Numbered from the stretch's first letter, positions 9,319 through 19,394 are shown. The stretch: DNA of 64,000 bases from CAZGAQ01 sp964523405 (GCA_964523405.1 CAZGAQ010000009.1:62001-126000), one strand, 5' to 3'. Program-made: numbers and translations. Notes: generated by a model from the letters alone, not told the origin.

Positions 9319-10418
9319 GCGCTCGGCTCCGCGGCCGGACGACGCGTCACGGCCTTCACGATGTTCGCGAGCACCGCCGTCAGCACGGTGCCGGCCAGAA
9401 TCGCAATGACAAACATGAGCCGGTTGTCGACGACCGGCAGGACGATCGGGCCGCCGTGCGGGGCATGGTCACCCACGCCGCCCAGCATCGCGATGACCGC
9501 GGCCGTGGCCGAGCCGATCATGATGACCGGGATGACGCGGAAGGGATCAGCCGCGGCGAACGGGATGGCGCCTTCCGTGATGCCGATCATGCCCATCGCG
9601 AGCGCGGCGATGCCGGACTCCTTTTCCTCGTCGCTCCAGCTCTTGCGCCGCAGCAGGGTAGCCAGGCCCATCCCCAGGGGGGGCGTGCAGATGGCCGCGG
9701 CACAGGCGCCCATGACGGCGTAGTTGCCCTGATCGATCATGGCGGCGCCGAAGAAGAAGGCGGCCTTGTTAATCGGCCCGCCCATGTCGAAGGCGATCAT
9801 GGCTCCGAGCACGACGGCCAGCAGGAAGGCGCTGTGGCTCTTGAGCGTGAGGAGAGAAACCCGGAGCCAGGCCATGAGGTCTGCCATCGGCAGGGCCAGC
9901 ACCTTGATCATCAGGAAGCCGATGATCAACGACGACACGATGGGGATGATCAGGATCGGCATGATCGGCTTGATGTACTTGGGCACCGGCAGTTTCTTGA
10001 TGGCGTTGACCACGAAGCCGGCCACCAGGCCGATCACAATCGCGCCGAGGAAGCCGGCTACGATCTCACTCCCCGGCTCCAGGCCGCGCCGCTGCATCTC
10101 TTCGACCGAGAAGAGCAGGTTGGCCTTGATGCCGCTGGCCAGGAACCCGCCGATGAACCCGGGCACCAAGCCCGGCTTCTGAGCGATGGCGAATGAGATG
10201 TACCCGGCGAGGATCGGCAGCGCGAGCTTGAAGGCGGTGCCGCCGATCTGCAGCATCAAGATGAGCCAGGGATTGGTGGGTGCGAGACCTTTGCCCTCCT
10301 GCTGCGGGGAGAACGCCAGCGCGGTCGCAATGAGAATGCCGCCGCAGGCGATGAAGGGGATGACGTGCGACACGCCGGTGAGCAGGTACTGCCGTAGCTT
10401 CTGCAGGGCTTCCGTCAT
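9315..10418 (-). CDS. PTS fructose-family EIIC permease subunit, first gene of operon
   Basis: 367-residue inner-membrane protein with about nine or ten hydrophobic segments and fructose-family EIIC signatures: an N-terminal QYLLTGVSHVIPFIACGG, a central AFDMGGPINKAAF, and GMIGITEGAIPFAAADP near the C-terminus (substrate-site region). It forms the translocation channel and presents sugar to EIIB. No EIIB or EIIA is fused. ATG 10418 has AAGGTG 5 nt upstream. It heads the operon EIIC - GH38 - EIIB - HPr/EI/EIIA - GH38, and its promoter region is shared with the divergent AraC-type gene. Fructose-family EIICs carry fructose, mannose-type sugars or 2-O-mannosylglycerate; the mannosidase neighbours suggest a mannose-containing ligand (inference). 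Confidence 0.93.
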   Translation of the reverse strand: MTEALQKLRQYLLTGVSHVIPFIACGGILIATALAFSPQQEGKGLAPTNPWLILMLQIGGTAFKLALPILAGYISFAIAQKPGLVPGFIGGFLASGIKANLLFSVEEMQRRGLEPGSEIVAGFLGAIVIGLVAGFVVNAIKKLPVPKYIKPIMPILIIPIVSSLIIGFLMIKVLALPMADLMAWLRVSLLTLKSHSAFLLAVVLGAMIAFDMGGPINKAAFFFGAAMIDQGNYAVMGACAAAICTPPLGMGLATLLRRKSWSDEEKESGIAALAMGMIGITEGAIPFAAADPFRVIPVIMIGSATAAVIAMLGGVGDHAPHGGPIVLPVVDNRLMFVIAILAGTVLTAVLANIVKAVTRRPAAEPSA

Positions 10419-10457
10419 GCGTTCACCTTCGCGAAAGGGGGACTTGGACGTAGATTC

Positions 10458-10524
10458 AGTATGCGACGCACGCAGCCCCGGGAAAAGAGTAGATTTGTGA
10501 CATTTATTGTACTATTGTAACATT
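10458..10524 (-). promoter_or_regulatory. Candidate operon promoter with direct-repeat activator site
   Basis: Two copies of a 10-bp box, TTGTGACATT (10495-10504) and TTGTAACATT (10515-10524), are spaced exactly 20 bp apart in an AT-rich island between the divergent EIIC and AraC-type genes. On the minus strand they lie directly upstream of a possible -35 TTTTCC (10486-10481) and -10 CATACT (10463-10458), 17 bp apart. Direct repeats about two helical turns apart, abutting -35, are the usual binding arrangement for AraC-family activators. Assignment to the adjacent regulator is inference. Confidence 0.5.
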
Positions 10525-10550
10525 CCGAGAAGCAACCCCCGGAGCCGCCC

Positions 10551-11405
10551 ATGCCCCCGCATGAACTCGCGCACCGCCAGATCACCGCCGCCCTGACCGG
10601 CTTCCTGCAGCAAAACCATATCCGCAGAGTGCACTTCGCCGGCAGCGGCATCGCCCCCCCGCCCCTCGCCTACGTGACCAGCTTCCCGCGCCTCTCCGTG
10701 CCCCTGGCCGGCAAGCACCCCATGGAAATCGCCCACCACACGCGCGCCACCCGGATCGAGCCCGCGCGCGGCCACGTCGTGTTCGTTGGGCGCAACTGCT
10801 GGAACAAGCCGGACTGGTCCGTCCCCGTCCGCGTGCTGACGCTCCTGTTTGGCAAGAAGCAGATCGGGGTCAGCCTCGTCTCGCACGACGGCGGCGGCGG
10901 TGAGCCCGCCCGTGCCCTCAAGGTCACGCTCAACCCGCTCGAGGGCCTGACCCAGAACATCCTCGCCGCATTGACCACGCTGGCCACCAATCCGCAACCC
11001 CCGCTCGATCGTCTGCTCACCGAAGCGCTGTTGCACGCCTGCCGCCAGATGCTCGCGAACCCCGCCGAGCGCCCCGCACGCAAGGGCGTGCGCACCTACG
11101 AGGCACTGTGTTTGTACGTACAGGAGAACTTCCAGAGTCACCTGACACGCGAGTCGGTAGCGCACTACTTCGGGCTGAACCCCAACCACGTGTCACGCAT
11201 CTTCCGGCGCGAAGGCTACATGCGCTTCAGTGATTACCTCACCCTCGTCCGCATGGACCGCGCCAAGTTCATGCTCCGTGAGTACGGCAGCCCGCTCAAG
11301 GAAGTCGCCGCCAGTTGCGGCTACCACGATGTCGCTTACTTCTGCCGTGCCTTTCGTCGCATGACCAAGGTGACCCCGACCGAGTATCGCCACCGCGGCC
11401 TATAG
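10551..11405 (+). CDS. AraC-family transcriptional regulator, divergent from PTS-GH38 operon
   Basis: 284 residues. The C-terminal ~100 residues form a two-helix-turn-helix AraC domain: LTRESVAHYFGLNPNHVSRIF, then LKEVAASCGYHDVAYFCRAFRR, ending in the typical VTPTEYRHR. The N-terminal ~180 residues look like a beta-rich sensing domain and are not recognisable as a specific ligand fold. ATG 10551 has GGAG 6 nt upstream. It lies 132 bp from the EIIC start on the opposite strand, with a direct-repeat operator candidate between them, so it most likely controls the PTS-mannosidase operon and perhaps itself. E. coli fry genes likewise sit beside an AraC-type gene (ypdC). The inducer is unknown. Confidence 0.9.
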   Translation: MPPHELAHRQITAALTGFLQQNHIRRVHFAGSGIAPPPLAYVTSFPRLSVPLAGKHPMEIAHHTRATRIEPARGHVVFVGRNCWNKPDWSVPVRVLTLLFGKKQIGVSLVSHDGGGGEPARALKVTLNPLEGLTQNILAALTTLATNPQPPLDRLLTEALLHACRQMLANPAERPARKGVRTYEALCLYVQENFQSHLTRESVAHYFGLNPNHVSRIFRREGYMRFSDYLTLVRMDRAKFMLREYGSPLKEVAASCGYHDVAYFCRAFRRMTKVTPTEYRHRGL

Positions 11406-11508
11406 CGCTTTCATCGACTGCCCGGTTGCGGAATGGAAGCGCGAAGCCTACTGTACCCACGTGCTTGTTCCCGTCGGGCTGACGGCAGAGTGTGGGGCTG
11501 TAGCGACA

Positions 11509-12252
11509 ATGAACGAAGTCGAACGGGCGGCCCAGGTGGCCTTGGCGGAAGCGGGCAACGCTGACGCGTTGCAGCACCTCCTGGTGGAATACCACACGGT
11601 GCTACTGCGCTTGGTCGACGGCAGCATTGACCCAACACTGCGACACCGTGTGGAACCAGACGACGTCCTGCAGGAAGCCTACGTCGCTGCATTCCGCGCG
11701 CTGTCCCCGCCCGGCGCCGGCGAAAAACGCGCGCCGCGCAGCGCCGTCCCGGTGCACGACCGGACAGAGGACGCCGATCTCGATGAGGATCACGGCGCGA
11801 GCGGAAATCCTCCGGACCCGCCCCGTTTCAGCACGCCCGCCGGTTTCTACAAATGGTTGGAACGCATCGTCATCAATGAGCTGCGCGATACCCAGCGCGC
11901 CGCGCGCCGCAAGAAGCGCGACCCCGCCCGCCGTGTCGACAACCTGGCTCCCGGTCCCGGCGCGACGGCCTCCTATCCGGATCTGCTTGCCCTCTTGACC
12001 GCCTCGGGCACGTCGCCCAGTCGCGTCATCGCCCGCCACGAGGCCGCTGCCACAGTCCTCACGTGCCTCGCACGACTGTCAGCTGAACAGCGCACAGTCG
12101 TGCGCCTGCGCTTCCTGCAGGACGTGCCCGTGGCGCAGATCGCCCAGCAGCTCGGCAAAACCGAAACTGCGGTTTACGCCTTATGCCAGAGAGGGTTAAA
12201 GGCGCTCCGTGAGCTGCTCGCCCCCTTCACGCAGAGCCAGCCCGGTCAGTAG
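11509..12252 (+). CDS. ECF-type RNA polymerase sigma factor
   Basis: 247 residues. Region 2 is recognisable at RHRVEPDDVLQEAYVAAFRAL (D-x-x-Q-E core). A charged insert of about 50 residues separates it from GFYKWLERIVINELRDTQRAARRKK. Region 4 is LTCLARLSAEQRTVVRLRFLQD followed by VAQIAQQLGKTETAVYALCQRGLKALRELL. Such long-linker ECF sigmas are common in planctomycetes. ATG 11509 is preferred over an in-frame GTG at 11461, because residues before it carry no sigma motif; neither start has a strong ribosome site. No anti-sigma gene adjoins it; the next genes are a LuxR-type protein and a Ser/Thr kinase, suggesting control by another route. Confidence 0.88.
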   Translation: MNEVERAAQVALAEAGNADALQHLLVEYHTVLLRLVDGSIDPTLRHRVEPDDVLQEAYVAAFRALSPPGAGEKRAPRSAVPVHDRTEDADLDEDHGASGNPPDPPRFSTPAGFYKWLERIVINELRDTQRAARRKKRDPARRVDNLAPGPGATASYPDLLALLTASGTSPSRVIARHEAAATVLTCLARLSAEQRTVVRLRFLQDVPVAQIAQQLGKTETAVYALCQRGLKALRELLAPFTQSQPGQ

Positions 12253-12604
12253 CACCGTACCCCGCTGCCGCAGGTCTTCCGCAGCCATGGGGGCGCGAGC
12301 TTCGCCATCCATGCCACGGCACCACCCACGCCGCCGCCCGCGCGAAAGCGATTTCAGGTTTCCGCGTTGAATCATTAGCGCGGGCGACGTTTGCAGTTCT
12401 GGAGCAACATACCGTGCCCGCTTTCGGTTCCCGGGGCAGGGTCCGAGGCCAGTATGTCGTGTCTCTGCCGACGGCCCAGCGCCTTTGTACGCGGGCGGGA
12501 TAGGTATGCCCGCCAGCGTCCGCTTACGGCCGTTGACAGCCGGGTGGGCGGCGTGCCACCGGACTGTTCGCACCGGTACCGAGCGCCGCGTGAGGAGTAG
12601 GGCC
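12253..12604. other. Intergenic region, no gene seen
   Basis: 352 bp between the sigma factor and the LuxR-type gene. A TTGACA hexamer lies near 12534, but no good -10 follows at 16-18 bp. GAGGAG at 12593-12598 is the ribosome site of the downstream gene. Nothing else is supported. Confidence 0.4.
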
Positions 12605-12946
12605 GTGACCAGGACTTGGGGCGAAGACGACGATCTTTACCAGCATACCGGAACTGCCGAAGAGCCGAGTCGCATTGTCTGGCCCGATCTGTTTACGGAC
12701 CAGGAATGGGCGTCTTTGGGGGCGGCGCTGCGCCTCTCCCCGCGCCAACGCGAGGTGGCGCGCTGGACCTGCCGGGGCGCGAAGCGCGACGCCATCGCCA
12801 CTTACCTCCGCCTCTCCGGTAATACCGTCCGGACCCACATGCGCAAGCTGTTCCAGCACCTGCATGTGCCCGGTCGCGTCGAGCTCTTGATTCGCATCGT
12901 TCAGACGCACCGCAGTCTGACCGCCGGCGCAGCCCATCTAGGCTAG
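12605..12946 (+). CDS. Small LuxR/GerE-type helix-turn-helix protein
   Basis: 113 residues starting at GTG 12605, chosen because GAGGAG sits 7 nt upstream; a longer in-frame extension to 12485 has no such support. The C-terminal half is a LuxR-type DNA-binding domain: LRLSPRQREVARWTCRGAKR, then DAIATYLRLSGNTVRTHMRK and LFQHLHVPGRVELLIRIV. The first ~45 residues are acidic and lack a receiver or ligand domain, so this is a single-domain regulator. It is convergent with the Ser/Thr kinase gene 55 bp away. Phosphorylation by that kinase is possible but only inference. Confidence 0.82.
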   Translation: MTRTWGEDDDLYQHTGTAEEPSRIVWPDLFTDQEWASLGAALRLSPRQREVARWTCRGAKRDAIATYLRLSGNTVRTHMRKLFQHLHVPGRVELLIRIVQTHRSLTAGAAHLG

Positions 12947-13001
12947 CGCGCGGCGGTTGGCGCGCGTCTCGCAGTGCACGCCATACCCGCGGGTGGGCGG
13001 A

Positions 13002-15404
13002 CTATTCGGACATGGATACCCCGTCGCGCACGATGACGTGCCAGCGCGTGCGCCAATAAGATTCCTCGCGCCCCGGTCCGGCCTCGCGGGTCGCGGGGTC
13101 GAAACCCGTGATATCCAGGCTCGCCGTGAGACGCAGCAAACCGCGGCCGACGGGGCCCATCCGTACATCCCCGTGGGGGCGCACCAGATGCAACACGACG
13201 GCAGGTGGCTCGCCGGGCACGTTTTGTGCGATATCGACGCGCTCGATGGCGGCGAAGTCCTCTACGGGCGTGTCCAGTTTGCCCCGCGGGATTCCATCGT
13301 GCTGGTCGGCCGGATTCACAGCGGCCGGGAGATCGAGAAACGCATACGCCACCGGGCGCGCCGGCGGCAGGTCCACATGGGTCCGGTCCACACGCGGCGG
13401 TCCGAGTCCGTCCAGGTCCAGGGGATCGAGGACCATCATCACGGGGACACAATCGAATACGGTGCGGTGTGGATCGTCACCCGGCCGACGCTCGCGGAAT
13501 CCGTCCAGCTTGTTGTTCAGCCCCCACACCAGCAGTCCGGGGCGGCGCGCGCCAGCGGAGCCAAGCAGGTCCGGTACGATCAAGACCTCGGACAAGTGGC
13601 CGGTGTGCCAGAATGTGCCGTGCACGACGCCCGTCGCCGGGTCCACGAGCGACACGCGACTCGGATACAAGAACTGATCATGGGCGATCGCCACGAGCGC
13701 ATCGTCCATTCCCGGCGCCAGCGGGCCGGCCGTGAGACAGGTCGTCGCCCACTCCCCTGGGGCACCGCAGTCCGGCCAGCTCCGCGAATCCGCCAGCTCA
13801 ACCCGCCAGCATTCGCGTGCCGCTTCGTCGAACGCGAGGAGATTCGCGCCGTGCCATTGCCGGTCGAGGCCGGCGTACACGCGCGCCGGTCGTCGCGGCG
13901 CCGCCGGCAGTACGAGCACCGCGTCGCGCGCGACCGGAACCTCCATCGTGACAAAGGCCGTGGGCGTCGCGCTATCGCTCCAGGTCGCCCGAATCAGGTG
14001 TTCGTCGGTCTCATCGACGTGCACCGCCAGAATCTCGTGGCGCACCGCGCGCATCCCCCGCGGCAACGGTGACCACGGCGTCCGCGCCAGCAGCACTCCC
14101 ACGAAGATCAGCGCTACCACGAGCGCCGTGCCCACCAGCATGCGCGCAATCCGGCGGCCACGCCGCCGACGCTCCTGCACCAACGCCGTCGGGCGATCCT
14201 CCTCCAGCACGCGCAGCGCCTCTCCGGCGGTACCCAGCCGGTCCGCCGGCGCCTTCGCCATCAGCCGCAGCGCCAGGCTGGCGAGCACGGGGTCGACCTC
14301 GGGTGCGAACTGCCGCGGATGCGCGGGTTCCTCGTGCAGAATACGGTGAATCGTGGCGGTCGGTGTGTCCGTGCGGAACGGCGTACGTCCGGCGAGCATT
14401 TCGTATAGCACCACGCCGGCCGCGTAGAGATCGGCACGTTGATCGAGCTGGAGCTCGCCGCGCGCCTGCTCGGGGCTCATGTAGTCCGGGGTGCCCAGCA
14501 CGGAGTGCGTCAGCGTGACTTGCGTGCCGGCGCTCTGCAGCCGCGCCAACCCGAAATCCGCCAGCTTCAGTGTCGGCAGCAACGAATCCAAGGTGCGCTG
14601 GAGCGCGTGCTCCTCACGCGCCGCCATGGCGCGCTGCGGCCCCGCAGCGCTGCCCTCCGGTTGTCGCTTTCCAGGATTCCACCCCGTTTCCGTCAAGGCT
14701 GCGTCCCGCCAGCCCTGCAAGAGCAGGTTGGAGGGTTTCACATCGCGATGGATCAACCCGGCGGCATGCGCCGCCGCCAGCGCTTCCAGCAACTGGCGAA
14801 ACAGGTGCCGGACCAGCAGGGCGGGCAGCTGCGGCCGCAAAGCGGTTGCCGACGCCACGGAGCTCCGGAGCACTTCGGCCAGGCTTGGTCCGTCCACGTA
14901 TTCCATGACGAGGAACGGCAGCCCCCGCGCGGATCCAAGACCGTAGACGGACACGATGTTCGGATGTTGCAGCGATGCCGCGGCGCGGGCCTCACGCTCA
15001 AAGCGCGCCAGCGCCGGTGCGTCCTCGGCCAGTTCTGGCCGGAGGACTTTCAGAGCCACCGGCCGGCGGAGGCGCTCGTCGCGAGCCCGGAGAACGAGGC
15101 CCATCCCGCCATGCCCGATCACGCCCTCGATCGGGTAGCCGCCGAGCTCGCCGCAGAGGTCGCCTGCCGGTGTGCGGGCGAATAGTCCCCGCGCGATCCA
15201 CTCGTCGGTCAGGCTTCGGGCCCGTAGTTCGCGCAGCACGGCGAGTTGGGGGCGCAGTTCGTCCGCGAGTTCGGGATGGTTGGCCAGCACGTCTGCGTCA
15301 GCGAGCCGTTCACCCCGCGCCCGGCGCGCGCAAACGTCGTCCAGCACACGCCCGAGGCGCGCGTCCAAATTGGTCGAGTCGGTATCAGCGGGCAGACGAT
15401 CCAT
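13002..15404 (-). CDS. Transmembrane Hanks-type serine/threonine protein kinase
   Basis: 800 residues. The kinase domain spans about 90-400: glycine loop IGHGGMGLVLRA, VALKVLRP (Lys119), HRDVKPSN (Asp221), DFG at 283-285, and GTPDYMSPEQARG. All catalytic residues are present. About 45 extra residues lie between the catalytic loop and DFG, which is unusual. One membrane helix (about 421-440) is followed by a ~360-residue extracytoplasmic region rich in short beta strands, possibly a propeller-like sensor; no known domain was recognised there. ATG 15404 (GGGAG 11 nt upstream) is preferred to an in-frame extension to 16013 that would overlap coaE. Role: signal-responsive phosphorylation of unknown targets. 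Confidence 0.9.
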   Translation of the reverse strand: MDRLPADTDSTNLDARLGRVLDDVCARRARGERLADADVLANHPELADELRPQLAVLRELRARSLTDEWIARGLFARTPAGDLCGELGGYPIEGVIGHGGMGLVLRARDERLRRPVALKVLRPELAEDAPALARFEREARAAASLQHPNIVSVYGLGSARGLPFLVMEYVDGPSLAEVLRSSVASATALRPQLPALLVRHLFRQLLEALAAAHAAGLIHRDVKPSNLLLQGWRDAALTETGWNPGKRQPEGSAAGPQRAMAAREEHALQRTLDSLLPTLKLADFGLARLQSAGTQVTLTHSVLGTPDYMSPEQARGELQLDQRADLYAAGVVLYEMLAGRTPFRTDTPTATIHRILHEEPAHPRQFAPEVDPVLASLALRLMAKAPADRLGTAGEALRVLEEDRPTALVQERRRRGRRIARMLVGTALVVALIFVGVLLARTPWSPLPRGMRAVRHEILAVHVDETDEHLIRATWSDSATPTAFVTMEVPVARDAVLVLPAAPRRPARVYAGLDRQWHGANLLAFDEAARECWRVELADSRSWPDCGAPGEWATTCLTAGPLAPGMDDALVAIAHDQFLYPSRVSLVDPATGVVHGTFWHTGHLSEVLIVPDLLGSAGARRPGLLVWGLNNKLDGFRERRPGDDPHRTVFDCVPVMMVLDPLDLDGLGPPRVDRTHVDLPPARPVAYAFLDLPAAVNPADQHDGIPRGKLDTPVEDFAAIERVDIAQNVPGEPPAVVLHLVRPHGDVRMGPVGRGLLRLTASLDITGFDPATREAGPGREESYWRTRWHVIVRDGVSMSE

Positions 15405-15749
15405 CCCCGACGAAGCTCCCTTATCAAGGCGCCGAACCCATTCCAGCATACCAGGAACCACAGCCCCCGGGGAGAATTTCCTGGGCGTCCACCCGGCCGC
15501 GAGCCGGGAATGGGGATTGACACGACCGCTGCGAACTGCCAATAAAGGGGCATCCGCGTGCGGCCCGTGCCAACGGGGGTGCTCTTCGGAACCGGGTACG
15601 TGCCCGCCGGTGGCTGTGATTTTCGCACGGCAGCGCCTCGCTGCGGGCACGCCGGACCCCAGCCGGCACAGGAACAGCGTTTCGCGGCTCGGTGGGTGAC
15701 GACCCCGAGCGTGCATTGCCGCGCAGCGAAAATCCATGAGGGTCGACCC
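15405..15749 (+). promoter_or_regulatory. Divergent intergenic region with candidate coaE promoter
   Basis: 345 bp between the kinase (minus) and coaE (plus). On the plus strand TTGACA (15517-15522) is followed at 17-18 bp by CAATAA/AATAAA (15540-15546), a plausible sigma-70 promoter about 200 bp before the coaE start. No gene is supported here; in-frame extensions of coaE into it lack a ribosome site. Confidence 0.4.
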
Positions 15750-16373
15750 GTGCCCGCCAGAAAGCCGACAATTGGTCTGTGTGGGGGCATCGGCGCTGGA
15801 AAATCGCAGGTGGCGGCGGAATTTGCCCGCCAGAGCTGCATCGTGATTGATTCCGATCAGCTCAATCACGAGGTACTGCGCACGGCCGAAGTAGCGCAGA
15901 CTTTGCGGCAGTGGTGGGGCGCAGCAATCCTCACCGCCTCCGGCGAGCCCGACCGGCAGGCGCTGGCCCGGATCGTTTTCGCCCACCCGGCGGAGAAGGA
16001 CCGGTTGGAACAACTGGTTTACCCCTTGATTGCCGCCCGGCGGGAAGCTATTATCAAAGCGGCTAAAGAAAATTCCGCGATCACAGCCATCGTCATCGAT
16101 TCCCCGCTCCTGTTTGAAAGCAACCTCGATCGCGAATGTGATACGGTTATTTTTGTCGCGGCGAGCGCTGCGCAGCGGCTGGAGCGGCTACAGGCGACCC
16201 GCGGGTGGGATGCGGCGGAGCTGCGGCGACGGGAACGGTGGCAGTTATCAACGGCTGAAAAGCGCAGGCGGGCCGAATTCGTTATCCACAACGACGGGCC
16301 CGTCACGCAATTGGGTCCACAGGTAGCAGGTATCCTGCGAGCGGTACTGGCGCGTTGTTCCTCCCCGGATTAG
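15750..16373 (+). CDS. coaE: Dephospho-CoA kinase
   Basis: 207 residues. It phosphorylates dephospho-CoA with ATP, the last step of coenzyme A synthesis, in the cytoplasm. The P-loop GLCGGIGAGKS is at residues 9-19, followed by IVIDSDQLNHEV (Asp of the catalytic D-x-D-like motif) and the lid region with IDSPLLFES and RLERLQATRGWDAAELRRRE. GTG 15750 is chosen because GAGGG lies 7 nt upstream and family proteins begin just before the P-loop; the longer frame from 15558 adds 64 unrelated residues. rho follows 83 bp downstream on the same strand, so co-transcription is likely. Confidence 0.93.
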   Translation: MPARKPTIGLCGGIGAGKSQVAAEFARQSCIVIDSDQLNHEVLRTAEVAQTLRQWWGAAILTASGEPDRQALARIVFAHPAEKDRLEQLVYPLIAARREAIIKAAKENSAITAIVIDSPLLFESNLDRECDTVIFVAASAAQRLERLQATRGWDAAELRRRERWQLSTAEKRRRAEFVIHNDGPVTQLGPQVAGILRAVLARCSSPD

Positions 16374-16456
16374 AGCATCGGATGGGCCGGTGACACCTCC
16401 GCGGAGGAGACCCGGACCGGGTTGATCCCCGCGCCCCCACAGGGAGTTAAGCGGCA

Positions 16457-18043
<1,587 letters not shown>

Positions 18044-18123
18044 TTTCGGCGGCGACCGACGTCGCGGGTCTGCGACATCCACGCGGCCCCGCGACATAGG
18101 ACCGACTTACGAGCAGTGCAACC

Positions 18124-18158
18124 GCAGGGCACCGGCACCGCCGGCGCCCTGCTTCTTT
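18124..18158 (+). terminator. Intrinsic terminator after rho
   Basis: GCAGGGC (18124-18130) pairs with GCCCTGC (18146-18152), with an inner CCGGC/GCCGG stem, followed at once by TTCTTT. It lies 80 bp after the rho stop in the gap between rho and the convergent membrane-protein gene. Confidence 0.75.
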
Positions 18159-18194
18159 GCGCGACGCCTTGTGTGTACGAACGCAGCCCCCCGT

Positions 18195-19076
18195 TCACGT
18201 CGTGACGATGCGCGAGGCCCAGCGCACGCGACAGCGCGCGCAAGTGAAGTAGTACGTGCCGCGCGGCGTGTGCGCGTCGCGCGGGAGCGCCTCGCCGCAG
18301 CGCGGACAGACGGATTTGCGCCCCAGCCGAAAGGCCTGCACGATCACGGTGATGACGGCGCCAAAGAACACCGGTGCGGCGATCCACGGGTAGCCGACCA
18401 GGAAGAGCGGCATCGCGACCAGCGCGATAATCGCCAGCGCAATGCGGAACCCGATGATCGCCGGCCGATCGTGCGTCGGATGGTCCACGGTCGGAATCGT
18501 CTCATATTCGCGCTCCAGCCGCGGCAGCAGCGCCTCAACCACGTCGGCGTCACGAATGCGCTCGAACCCCATCGCGTTGCCCTCGCTCCACGCGTCGTAC
18601 TCCGTCGACACGCCGGCCTCAATCAGCAGGTCCTCGCTGCCGTCGCGATGCACGAACCGGTGAATCCGGCCCACCGGCTCCGCCTCGAACCGCCGCAGCG
18701 TCTTTGCGCGCCGCCCCTGAAACGCGATCATCCGACGATCCGTCACCAGGTACACGCGCCTCCGCCAGCGCCGCTGCTCCCAGAGCGGACTCAGCAGACA
18801 GCCGACGCTAGCGGCCGCGCAACCCAGTCCGAACAGGAGAACCGCAAAGAAGCCGCCCGTCGCCGCCGCGGGGCCGTCCTGTCGATTGCAGACGACCTGA
18901 ATGAACCACCCGGCGGTGAATACCGCAAACACCACGCCGAAGGCCATGCTCTTGAAGACCTCCCGCGAAAGGTACCGCGGCATGGGCTGACCGACCCACT
19001 GCACCTGCTCGCCGGTCTCCAACGCGGTGGCGACCGCATCGCGCGCCGTTTCCGGCACTTGGCTCTGCCAATCCAT
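18195..19076 (-). CDS. Membrane protein with PH-like domain and C-terminal zinc ribbon
   Basis: 293 residues, not assigned to a named gene. Two hydrophobic hairpins (SMAFGVVFAVFTAGWFIQVV / GGFFAVLLFGLGCAAASVG near residues 45-95, and FRIALAIIALVAMPLFLVG / WIAAPVFFGAVITVIV near 210-250) bracket a soluble block with VYLVTDRRMIAFQGRRAKTL, the pattern of bacterial PH-like (YdbT/bPH) domains. The last 40 residues hold CPRCGEAL...FTCARCRVRW, a zinc ribbon. Start ATG 19076 has GGAGG 7 nt upstream. It is convergent with rho and divergent from rpsU, so probably monocistronic. Function unknown. Confidence 0.72.
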   Translation of the reverse strand: MDWQSQVPETARDAVATALETGEQVQWVGQPMPRYLSREVFKSMAFGVVFAVFTAGWFIQVVCNRQDGPAAATGGFFAVLLFGLGCAAASVGCLLSPLWEQRRWRRRVYLVTDRRMIAFQGRRAKTLRRFEAEPVGRIHRFVHRDGSEDLLIEAGVSTEYDAWSEGNAMGFERIRDADVVEALLPRLEREYETIPTVDHPTHDRPAIIGFRIALAIIALVAMPLFLVGYPWIAAPVFFGAVITVIVQAFRLGRKSVCPRCGEALPRDAHTPRGTYYFTCARCRVRWASRIVTT

Positions 19077-19199
19077 CAGTGACCCTCCGCTCGGCACCAG
19101 TCTTACTCCAGCGGCTGCCCCGCCGCAATCCCACCCGGCGCGACGAGCGGTCGTCCTGGTACCGTTCTTTCTCGGCGTCGCGTTCTCATATCACTCTGT

Positions 19200-19217
19200 G
19201 GCATAATCGGTTATGCC
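19200..19217. promoter_or_regulatory. Perfect palindrome, candidate operator
   Basis: GGCATAA-TCGG-TTATGCC is an exact 7-bp inverted repeat in the 389-bp gap between the PH-like membrane protein (minus) and rpsU (plus). It is AT-richer than its surroundings. Protein binding is inferred; a short hairpin is the alternative. Confidence 0.35.
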
Positions 19218-19364
19218 GACTTGTCGGCTCCGGGAGAGCGTGGTTCTGCCCGTCACCGCCAGCATTCGTCCCCTTGCTCCGCCGGCTCTCCGCGCGCCTT
19301 CACCGACGGCGAGCTGGGCCGCGGTTTGTTCCCCGGAAAACGTCCGCAGCCCAGCGATCTCCGC

Positions 19365-19394
19365 TTGCAGCGTTGGCGGAATCGCCGCTATAGT
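19365..19394 (+). promoter_or_regulatory. Candidate sigma-70 promoter of rpsU
   Basis: TTGCAG (19365-19370) and TATAGT (19389-19394) are separated by 18 bp, about 70 bp before the rpsU start codon at 19466. This is a good match to consensus in a GC-rich context. Confidence 0.6.

Noticed and set aside
1..10418. Naming the operon mngAB (mannosylglycerate system)
   Set aside because: MngA is a fused EIIABC and MngB is cytosolic; here the PTS is split differently and the GH38 enzymes carry signal peptides, so the substrate cannot be assumed.
15405..16013. N-terminal extension of the Ser/Thr kinase to 16013
   Set aside because: It would overlap coaE on the other strand and contains no kinase-related sequence; the start at 15404 has a ribosome site.
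16282..16290. Perfect DnaA-box sequence TTATCCACA
   Set aside because: A single copy inside the coaE coding sequence, over 7 kb from the skew switch, with no neighbouring boxes; not evidence for an origin by itself.
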